A stretch of 6,055 nucleotides of DNA, from positions 1 through 6,055 of the forward strand of contig CALZJV010000665.1 of assembly GCA_945787595.1 (NCBI GenBank), written 5' to 3'. A program made the position numbers and the translations under genes. Positions 1 to 4,615 of this stretch are shown one piece after another. The notes under the pieces were generated by a model that was not told where the DNA came from, did not search any database, and saw only the letters and a list, made by a program, of their open reading frames with translations. Each line of letters opens with the position of its first letter. Position 1 is the first letter of the stretch. The DNA comes from an uncultured Desulfobacterales bacterium. GTDB taxonomy: Bacteria; Desulfobacterota; Desulfobacteria; Desulfobacterales; JAFDCJ01.

Positions 1-147
1 AGTAAATTTGGGCTGTTTGGGATGATTGTCGATTTAATCTCTAATTTTTATGCAAAATTAACAATTCCGGCCTTCAAGAGCGCCAGTAATTTTTCAGCAT
101 TGACGGCTGGCTGGGTTGCAGCATGGGTGAAAAAAACAGAGGTGTAA
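1..147 (+). CDS. C-terminal end of an unidentified protein (partial)
   Basis: The plus-strand frame is open from the first base and ends at TAA 145-147, giving 48 visible residues that begin SKFGLFGMIVDL and end AAWVKKTEV. The piece is rich in hydrophobic and aromatic residues and finishes with a short basic tail. That could be an amphipathic or membrane-associated C-terminus, but no family motif is visible and I do not recognise it. The rest of the gene lies outside the window. A gap of nearly 300 bases separates it from the next gene on the same strand, so co-transcription is uncertain. The frame ends cleanly and its codon use looks normal, so I treat it as real although it is short. Confidence 0.6.
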   Translation, partial: SKFGLFGMIVDLISNFYAKLTIPAFKSASNFSALTAGWVAAWVKKTEV

Positions 148-293
148 TTTTTGTCGAAACGCTTTCGATCTTCAATTGCCAGATTCAGGTATACATCTCT
201 GACCATATATTTTCAAAGTTCAAATCTAAAAATACTTACCTATGGATTAACAGGTTTTTCCTATCATTCTGCTAACCTTCAACTCATATTGAT

Positions 294-322
294 TTTAGAC
301 AAACCAGTGCGAATTATATAAA
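294..322 (+). promoter_or_regulatory. weak sigma-70-like promoter candidate
   Basis: TTTAGA at 294-299 matches 4 of 6 bases of TTGACA, and TATAAA at 317-322 matches 5 of 6 bases of TATAAT, with 17 bases between them. It would give a leader of roughly 115 bases before the GTG at 445. In AT-rich sequence such matches arise by chance, so this is only a candidate. Confidence 0.2.
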
Positions 323-433
323 TTGAAATTAGATTAATTCTTTCCCGGAAAAGCGGTAGATCTAAATTATTTAATAAAACCCTTATCCGGACAATCGATC
401 TAAATAACTGTTTCTGACTAGGCAAAGAGAGTT

Positions 434-440
434 GGAGGTG
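434..440 (+). promoter_or_regulatory. ribosome binding site fixing a GTG start
   Basis: GGAGGTG lies four bases before the GTG at 445. It settles the start of the chalcone isomerase-like protein, whose reading frame contains no other methionine codon at all. Confidence 0.75.
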
Positions 441-444
441 ACCT

Positions 445-1011
445 GTGAAACTCACTACTGCTTGTAAAATTATCATTTTGACCTTAATTTTCGGCGTATT
501 TACATCACCCGGTAATGCTGCTCAGGTGGAGGGAATATCGTTTAGTGACAGGTATTCGGCTGAGAATGTCAAGTTGAAATTAACCGGCACCGGCCTGCTG
601 CGCTATTGGGGATTTAAGGCTTACACCGGTGCCTTTTACCTGGAAGAAGGGGCCTCTATCGATGATGTTTTATCCGATACGGCCAAACGCATCGAACTCG
701 AATATTTCCGATCTATCAAGGGCCAAGATTTTGGACCGGCGACCGATAAAAGCATTGCCAAAAATGTGGATTCAAAAACATTTAAACGACTGCGTCCTCA
801 AATTGACTACCATAATTCCCTGTACGAAAATGTAAAGCCGGGGGATCGCTATTCCCTGACATACATCCCGGGTAGGGGAACAGAACTGGCCCTTAACGGC
901 GAACCCAAAGGGATCATCGAAGGGGCGGACTTTGCGGCCGCCGTGTTTTCCATTTGGCTGGGTCCCGAGCCGATCAACGATTCATTTAAAAAACAGATAT
1001 TGGGGAATTAG
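445..1011 (+). CDS. chalcone isomerase-like exported protein
   Basis: This 188-residue protein belongs by eye to the bacterial chalcone isomerase-like family. These proteins share the plant enzyme's fold, usually lack a demonstrated isomerase activity, and are thought to bind fatty-acid-like ligands. Residues 1-26 form a signal peptide: a Lys-containing start, a hydrophobic stretch IIILTLIFGVF, and a likely cut near GNA-A (25/26), so the mature protein should be periplasmic. Family features follow: VEGISF near 28-33, the GLLRYWGFKAYTGAFYL strand-turn region at 50-66, a middle ELEYFRSI region, GDRYSLTYIPGRGTELALNG, then the closing FSIWLGPEP and a terminal ILG. The start is GTG with a strong ribosome site. 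The lipocalin gene begins 32 bases downstream, so the two are probably one transcript. The protein is complete and of usual family length. The family call is solid; the ligand is unknown. Confidence 0.85.
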   Translation: MKLTTACKIIILTLIFGVFTSPGNAAQVEGISFSDRYSAENVKLKLTGTGLLRYWGFKAYTGAFYLEEGASIDDVLSDTAKRIELEYFRSIKGQDFGPATDKSIAKNVDSKTFKRLRPQIDYHNSLYENVKPGDRYSLTYIPGRGTELALNGEPKGIIEGADFAAAVFSIWLGPEPINDSFKKQILGN

Positions 1012-1029
1012 CCATCATCTACATCTATT

Positions 1030-1035
1030 GGAAGG
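1030..1035 (+). promoter_or_regulatory. ribosome binding site for the lipocalin GTG start
   Basis: GGAAGG sits eight bases before the GTG at 1044. The GTG start is needed because the next methionine lies after the lipobox cysteine and would remove the signal peptide. Confidence 0.65.
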
Positions 1036-1043
1036 CATTCACC

Positions 1044-1568
1044 GTGCGAACAGAAAAATTAATCTTTATACTTTCACTTTTTATCCTGACCTCCGGATGT
1101 CAGACAATGAAACCGATCCATACCGTTGAATATGTCGACCTAAGCCGCTTCATGGGAGACTGGTATGTGATAGCCAACATACCAACCTTCATTGAGAAAG
1201 ATGCCTATAATGCCATCGAATCCTATCGACTTGAGGATGACGGAACCGTGGCCACTACCTTCAGATATAACAAGGGCAGCCTGGATGGTCCGCTCAAGGA
1301 GTACCATCCGCGTGGATTTATCAGGGACAAGACATCCAACGCTGTTTGGGGTATGCAGTTTGTCTGGCCATTTAAGGCCGAGTACAGAATTATATACCTT
1401 TCCGATGACTATACAAAAACGGTTATCGGGCGCTCCAAAAGAGACTATGTCTGGATCATGGCCAGAGGCCCTGTAATTTCCGACGAGGAATACGCCCAAA
1501 TTACCAGATTTTTGCAAGAGCAGGGTTACGACATCAGTAAATTGCAAAAGGTTTTGCAGGGGGGATAG
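1044..1568 (+). CDS. blc: Blc-type bacterial lipocalin, outer-membrane lipoprotein
   Basis: This 174-residue protein is a bacterial lipocalin close in layout to E. coli Blc, a lipoprotein that binds fatty acids or lysophospholipids on the periplasmic face of the outer membrane. Residues 1-19 are a lipoprotein signal peptide ending in the lipobox LTSGC, with Cys19 as the lipidated residue. Gln20 at position +2 is not the Asp inner-membrane retention signal, so Lol transport to the outer membrane is expected. The lipocalin signature VDLSRFMGDWYVIA covers 31-44, with the conserved Gly38 and Trp40. The second signature is RDYVWIMAR at 133-141, matching RDYLWILSR of Blc, followed by the usual ISDE and a helical C-terminal tail. 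Length is normal. It lies 32 bases behind the chalcone isomerase-like gene, probably in the same operon. The symbol rests on family similarity only. Confidence 0.9.
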   Translation: MRTEKLIFILSLFILTSGCQTMKPIHTVEYVDLSRFMGDWYVIANIPTFIEKDAYNAIESYRLEDDGTVATTFRYNKGSLDGPLKEYHPRGFIRDKTSNAVWGMQFVWPFKAEYRIIYLSDDYTKTVIGRSKRDYVWIMARGPVISDEEYAQITRFLQEQGYDISKLQKVLQGG

Positions 1569-1580
1569 TGCAGATATTGT

Positions 1581-1908
1581 TTATTGGTTGATTAGTTGAT
1601 TGGTTAAGTGGTTGTAAATATGGATTTATCCCATATTCTCAAAATAATTGGACACTTCTTGTTTCAACAGAAAGGACAATTAGGACACAGATGAACACGG
1701 ATTAAAAAGAAAATATGTTTTGCCTTCGGCGAGAAAGGACACATAGCAGGCAGGCAGCTACGTATGTCTGGACATGGTTCCGCCGCCAGGAGGTTAGTAC
1801 CAATCTGCGGTTATCTGTGCAAATCTGTGTCCCCAAAATCTTTAAACAACAATCGTAACTTTCTAAAATTATGACTATCATTTGCCCAATCAACCATTCA
1901 ACCAATAA
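1581..1908. repeat. outer inverted repeat of GTTGATT-rich arms
   Basis: TTATTGGTTGA at 1581-1591 is the exact reverse complement of TCAACCAATAA at 1898-1908. Similarity continues loosely beyond these 11 bases, because both flanks are made of short variants of GTTGATT, read on opposite strands. The arms enclose about 300 bases, including the element at 1683-1832. The arrangement suggests a dispersed extragenic repeat or a repeat-flanked insertion. Confidence 0.6.
1683..1832. repeat. 150-base inverted-repeat element with GC-richer core
   Basis: GGACACAGAT at 1683-1692 is the perfect inverted complement of ATCTGTGTCC at 1823-1832. Inside, AACACGGATTA near the left end is mirrored imperfectly by AATCTGCGGTTATCTGTG near the right. 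The core (about 1721-1800) is GC-richer and holds a GCC-TTC-GGC mini hairpin (1722-1730) and an ATGTC-TG-GACAT dyad (1764-1775). There is no coding frame, so this is not an autonomous insertion sequence. A non-autonomous miniature element or an extragenic palindromic repeat family fits best. Confidence 0.6.
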
Positions 1909-2007
1909 ACTATTCAACGAGGTCTGTGGTCAGAAAAATCCATAGGTTATCTCACTTAAGATTGGTGATCTAAAACCGACCGGAATGGTCATAGCAGAGG
2001 TGATAAA

Positions 2008-2235
2008 ATGAAAAGAACTGATTGTAAGTTAGAACGCGTCTCCAACTTTGCAATAGGCTTTTTACTTATGATATTCGGACTCTTGTTTACCTTATCCGGA
2101 ATAACGGTACTACCTGTGATCGGCCTGTTGATTGCCGTGCCCGTGCTGGTTCTTGCGGTCGTGTTCCTGGCGGCACCGCGTAGCAAGGCTTGCGCAATTA
2201 TTGCACAAAAAACTCGGGGTTCATTAATGGATTAA
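2008..2235 (+). CDS. small two-helix membrane protein, function unknown
   Basis: This 75-residue protein starts at ATG with AGAGGTGA (1996-2003) four bases upstream, a good ribosome site that supports a real gene. A short basic N-terminal segment (MKRTDCKLERV) leads into two hydrophobic stretches, about 14-36 and 38-57, separated by a Leu-Pro turn. A basic tail follows (APRSKACAIIAQKTRG). By the positive-inside tendency both ends would be cytoplasmic, making a helical hairpin in the inner membrane. Cysteines occur at positions 6 and 62. I do not recognise the family. The gene converges on the universal stress protein gene and their stop codons overlap, so no terminator can lie between them. 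Confidence 0.7.
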   Translation: MKRTDCKLERVSNFAIGFLLMIFGLLFTLSGITVLPVIGLLIAVPVLVLAVVFLAAPRSKACAIIAQKTRGSLMD

Positions 2236-2669
2236 ACCGGAACAATCAGGGTCGGCGTTGAGGTGCACTTGATAACCCGATCGGCCACACTGCCGAAATC
2301 AAAGTGGGACTCGCTGCCCCGGCTGGCCATTATGATGAGGTCGATGTCTTCATCCTTGATCAGCTTGAGTATTTCCGTGGACGGTTCCCCGACGCTGATA
2401 TGTCGTATATAGAGCGGGCAGGCATTGAGAAATTTTTCACAAATTTCGTCCAGCCGTGAATTAGCGGTTTGTTTTTCCCAGTCCTGCATTTTCTGGATAT
2501 CGGCAGGATCATAGTCACCATAGGATGCACCGAAGGCCGGGTAGTCCTTTAAAACGTACAGAATATGAATCTCGGCCTGATATTTTTGCGCCAGAGAGGT
2601 GACCACCGGCAGGGCTTGGGCCGCATTCTCGGAAAAATCGGTTGGCCATAAAAGTTTTTGGATATCCAT
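2232..2669 (-). CDS. universal stress protein, UspA family, single domain
   Basis: This 145-residue cytoplasmic protein is a single-domain UspA-family member; such proteins act in stress survival, often as dimers and often binding ATP. The N-terminus KLLWPTDFSENAAQAL matches the usual first strand and its conserved Asp (D11). The middle has the HILYVL strand, and the C-terminal half has the VGEPSTEILKLIKDEDIDLIIMASRG segment followed by FGSVADRVI and PTLIVPV. The ATP-binding loop normally reads G-2X-G-9X-G(S/T). Here the first Gly is Ala (ASRG) and only seven residues separate RG from GS, so nucleotide binding may be altered. The start has a perfect AGGAGG (2682-2677) seven bases upstream. 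Length is typical. An 11-bp inverted repeat lies upstream. Confidence 0.9.
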   Translation of the reverse strand: MDIQKLLWPTDFSENAAQALPVVTSLAQKYQAEIHILYVLKDYPAFGASYGDYDPADIQKMQDWEKQTANSRLDEICEKFLNACPLYIRHISVGEPSTEILKLIKDEDIDLIIMASRGSESHFDFGSVADRVIKCTSTPTLIVPV

Positions 2670-2676
2670 ATTATTT

Positions 2677-2682
2677 CCTCCT
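2677..2682 (-). promoter_or_regulatory. consensus ribosome binding site of the stress protein gene
   Basis: AGGAGG on the minus strand, seven bases before the ATG at 2669. It is the strongest Shine-Dalgarno sequence in the window and suggests high translation. Confidence 0.75.
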
Positions 2683-2716
2683 GAATGCGGTTCAATGATG
2701 AACTGACGTCGTTTGT

Positions 2717-2791
2717 GGCTACAAAGTTGCGCGGGGCAAGTTAGTATTTGAGCAAAATGGTAAGGGGACTAAAGCCACCGACTTTGTAGCC
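2717..2791. repeat. 11-bp perfect inverted repeat between two minus-strand genes
   Basis: GGCTACAAAGT at 2717-2727 pairs exactly with ACTTTGTAGCC at 2781-2791, with 53 bases between the arms. It fills most of the gap between the end of the QW-repeat gene (2796) and the stress protein start (2669). On the minus strand no T-run follows the second arm, so it is not a typical intrinsic terminator for the QW gene. It could be a processed or regulatory stem in the leader, an operator pair, or a small dispersed repeat. A smaller dyad, GTTCA-ATGA-TGAAC, lies at 2690-2703 nearer the ribosome site. Confidence 0.55.
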
Positions 2792-2795
2792 TTTC

Positions 2796-3539
2796 TCACA
2801 GCAGTCCTTTATTCCTTAAAGCGTGAATAGCTAAAAATGTATTCCATTCGGGTTCGCTCCGACTCCAGCTGCCGTCCTCATTTTGATTCTCAGCCAATCG
2901 ATTGAAAGCCTTCTCAATCTGTGTGTCCGCCCCCGCGAGATCTAAATGGGCGAGGGCATTCAATGTCTGGTAAAATGGAAGATCTTTGCCCCAATCGCCG
3001 GATTCTGATTGAAAATCGGCCAAGTATGCAACATATTTTGCCGTAGCCGGGTCACGGGCGTAGACAGGATGCACCACCATGGCGCGGAAAATATTGTGGG
3101 AGGAGGTCTGATCAAACCACCGGCCATTGTTTTTTAACCCTTCGGCACTCAGCCACTGGTAAATAGCCAATACATCCGGATCACTTTCACGGCCAAATAT
3201 GGAGGCCAGAAACAGGGTTGCACCGGTCAGAAACATATCCGGGCGGCTCGGGACAAATGGGAGTCTCATTAGGTCGGCGCCGGCAGCAACATCTTCGGCA
3301 CCAACGGAAATCCCTTCCATCTGAAGGTTGATCTTCTTTAATAGCCAGGTCAGGGCCGCTTCTAGCTGCGCGTTGGATGACCGCACCGTCAGATGAAGCC
3401 CAAACAGACGCTTAATGGTCGTGACCGACTCGTGATGCCAGGACCCATCAGGAGATTGATCCGCCCAAAGAGCGCTTAAAAGCCCCGCCGGAGTCTTACT
3501 GAACCGAAATACCTGATAAGGATCGTAGCGTATTTTCAT
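2796..3539 (-). CDS. QW-repeat protein with squalene-cyclase/prenyltransferase-like fold
   Basis: This 247-residue protein, counted from the ATG at 3539, carries three QxxxGxW-type motifs: Q28-SPDGS-W34, Q177-SESGD-W183 and Q219-NEDGS-W225. Each is set beside helical segments such as YQTLNALAHL and WNTFLAIHAL. Such QW motifs mark the alpha-alpha barrel of squalene and oxidosqualene cyclases and related prenyltransferase-type proteins. The protein is far shorter than a full cyclase (about 630 residues or more), and no DxDD acid motif is visible, so cyclisation activity is doubtful. A stand-alone barrel protein of unknown role is more likely. No signal peptide is seen. A TTG directly before the ATG could also start translation. 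Upstream there is no good Shine-Dalgarno, only an A-rich stretch and a hairpin (3551-3582). It is followed 126 bases downstream by the stress protein gene. Confidence 0.65.
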   Translation of the reverse strand: MKIRYDPYQVFRFSKTPAGLLSALWADQSPDGSWHHESVTTIKRLFGLHLTVRSSNAQLEAALTWLLKKINLQMEGISVGAEDVAAGADLMRLPFVPSRPDMFLTGATLFLASIFGRESDPDVLAIYQWLSAEGLKNNGRWFDQTSSHNIFRAMVVHPVYARDPATAKYVAYLADFQSESGDWGKDLPFYQTLNALAHLDLAGADTQIEKAFNRLAENQNEDGSWSRSEPEWNTFLAIHALRNKGLL

Positions 3540-3550
3540 CAAAGCAGCTT

Positions 3551-3582
3551 TTTTTTGGTTTGGCGATCATTCAACCAAAAAA
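3551..3582. repeat. 10-bp stem upstream of the QW-repeat gene
   Basis: TTTTTTGGTT at 3551-3560 pairs with AACCAAAAAA at 3573-3582 across a 12-base loop. In neither direction is the stem followed by a T-run, so it is not an intrinsic terminator. It sits 11 bases before the ATG of the minus-strand gene and could affect ribosome access. Confidence 0.45.
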
Positions 3583-3604
3583 TTAACTATGGATTACACA
3601 ATGG

Positions 3605-4185
3605 ATGCAAAAATTCAATAAAAAGATCGGGGTTGGTTCTAACTTCGGCCACCAAGTGCTAAAGGAGTAAAAAACACAAAAAGTACGGGGCAAATAAAGC
3701 TCGATCTGATAAAAGAAAAATATGACAATCATCCCAAACGCCCAGCTGGTCGCCGTCCTGATTTTGAGAAAAAAATTGAATTCGCAAAAGACAAGCAAGC
3801 TCAAGCACAGTCAAAATTAGAAATTGCCAGGCACAATCAACAAATCGTAGTAAATGCTAAATCGGAAATAGGAAAAATATACCATCCTTTCAATGTGCAA
3901 ACCGGGGCGAAACAAGATGCGCAAAAAGTAACTGAGCTTTTGGAATCTTGCTTTGCCAATATCAAAGATGCCACCTAGGATTTGTCGGATCGATGCAAGC
4001 AACGAGTGGACAAAACACATCGCGTAGTCAAAAATATGGTTGCAACCATTGCTTTTTTTTCAGCATGGTTGATTTGTATTTGCTGAAACCTGCCGCATTC
4101 CAGCAAAAAGCGGCTTCGAGAACAGGCATTGCCGCCGTCGCGTCCCGAAGCAGTATCAAATCAAGCTGCTTTAACACCTGCCTGA
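3605..4185 (+). pseudogene. decayed transposase-like gene
   Basis: Joined across frames, this stretch reads as one damaged protein. The clearest part is 3697-4086 in a single frame: KLDLIKEKYDNHPKRPAGRRP, a Lys/Gln-rich helical segment (DKQAQAQSKLEIARHNQQ), then IGKIYHPFNVQTGA, DLSDRCKQRVDKTHRVVKN and MVATIAFF. The YHP-x-N/D-x-x-TGA segment followed by an RC-R-x-x-K-A/T-x-RVV-x-x-MVATIAFF block reminds me of transposase-like proteins annotated with DUF6399; this is from memory, not a search. Lesions: TAG at 3976-3978, probably from CAG; a one-base loss in the eight-T run near 4052, after which another frame gives FFSMVDLYL; then further shifts, with LREQALPP back in the original frame and a TGA at 4183. 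Upstream, a short frame from ATG 3605 (MQKFNKKIGVGSNFGHQVLKE) ends at 3670 and may be part of it. The C-terminal domain is missing. Confidence 0.55.
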
Positions 4186-4417
4186 CCCTTTCTCTTCTGA
4201 TAAAGACAGCTTATTCCGTAGTTATCAATTTTTTGATGGTAAAAAAGTGGTTTTAAGGAAGATCAATAATCAATCCAATTCATCGTCGGGAGAACGGGAA
4301 GAGAATATAATTAAAGAAAGAATCGAAAGGGGGCATTCCGGAGAGATCGATATCATGAACTTAGGGAATCCCAAAGTTCTTACCACCAGGTTTTTGCCCC
4401 TGAAAAGTGTTCCCTAA
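4175..4417 (+). other. open 80-codon fragment, unidentified, possibly gene debris
   Basis: One plus-strand frame stays open from after TAA 4172-4174 to TAA 4415-4417, beginning LPDPFSSDKDSLFRSYQFF, with a charged middle (GEREENIIKERIERGHSGE) and ending TTRFLPLKSVP. The residue mix looks protein-like rather than random, but there is no ATG near its beginning and no ribosome site. It directly adjoins the decayed transposase-like gene and could be its diverged continuation or a fragment of another gene. I do not recognise it. Confidence 0.3.
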
Positions 4418-4615
4418 GACTGATAAACGATCCTTTTTGGCAGAATTCTTAATAAAATACAGCAACATAGCTTGGTCCGACAAGAGTTGGAACGGAATCT
4501 CTTGCCAAGTCTGTATACGATTTGCGGCATTCATTGGCAAGGATTATCCCAATAACGTGCAGCATCTCACTGCCGACCGCGTGCCGGTGAATGAAGTCAC
4601 GGATATTGCCACTGG
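4418..4615. other. non-coding stretch at a composition boundary
   Basis: Nothing here can be called a gene. A 42-codon plus-strand frame (4427-4552, including RQELERNLLPSLY) may be further debris. The left part is AT-leaning; from about 4560 the sequence becomes GC-rich and stays so to the window end. No terminator hairpin for the minus-strand patatin-like gene is visible just beyond its stop at 4616. Confidence 0.4.

Larger units (their letters stand above)
148..444. other. AT-rich intergenic region, no gene seen
   Basis: This gap between the partial first gene and the chalcone isomerase-like gene has stops in all plus frames and no convincing minus-strand gene. Close behind the first stop is a small perfect hairpin, TCGAAA (154-159), CGC loop, TTTCGA (163-168). 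It could act as a weak transcription end, but no clear T-run follows it. A TATAAA at 317-322 could be a -10 box, with a poor -35-like TTTAGA at 294-299 spaced 17 bases away. This is the best promoter candidate I can see for the 445-1568 unit and it is weak. Confidence 0.4.
1569..2007. other. 439-base intergenic region with nested repeats
   Basis: I see no gene on either strand between the lipocalin and the small membrane protein. The left end is a run of GTTGATT-like units (about 1581-1614), the middle an inverted-repeat element (1683-1832), and the right end (about 1887-1919) carries the complement of the left units. GGACA occurs five times between 1649 and 1774. The last 88 bases lead into the ribosome site of the 2008 gene and include a short GACC/GGTC dyad at 1978-1990. 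No clear terminator for the lipocalin transcript is visible. Confidence 0.6.

Noticed and set aside
154..168. Small hairpin TCGAAA-CGC-TTTCGA as an intrinsic terminator of the first gene
   Set aside because: The stem is six bases and AT-leaning, and it is followed by TCTTCAATT rather than a T-run, so it is only mentioned in the intergenic description.
1140..1547. 135-codon open frame on the minus strand inside the lipocalin gene
   Set aside because: It lies wholly opposite a confident lipocalin gene, shows no family motif and has no ribosome site; it is a shadow frame.
1581..1614. GTTGATT-type units as a CRISPR array
   Set aside because: The units are 8-10 bases, imperfect and contiguous, with no spacers of regular length and no cas genes in the window.
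1683..1832. The inverted-repeat core as a known riboswitch
   Set aside because: I could not match its stems to any riboswitch consensus I know, and it lies 175 bases from the next start codon with AT-rich sequence between.
3948..4256. 102-codon plus-strand frame treated as an intact gene
   Set aside because: Its first half overlaps the readable transposase-like frame in another register. Only the part after the eight-T run (FFSMVDLYL) makes sense, as the shifted continuation of the pseudogene.
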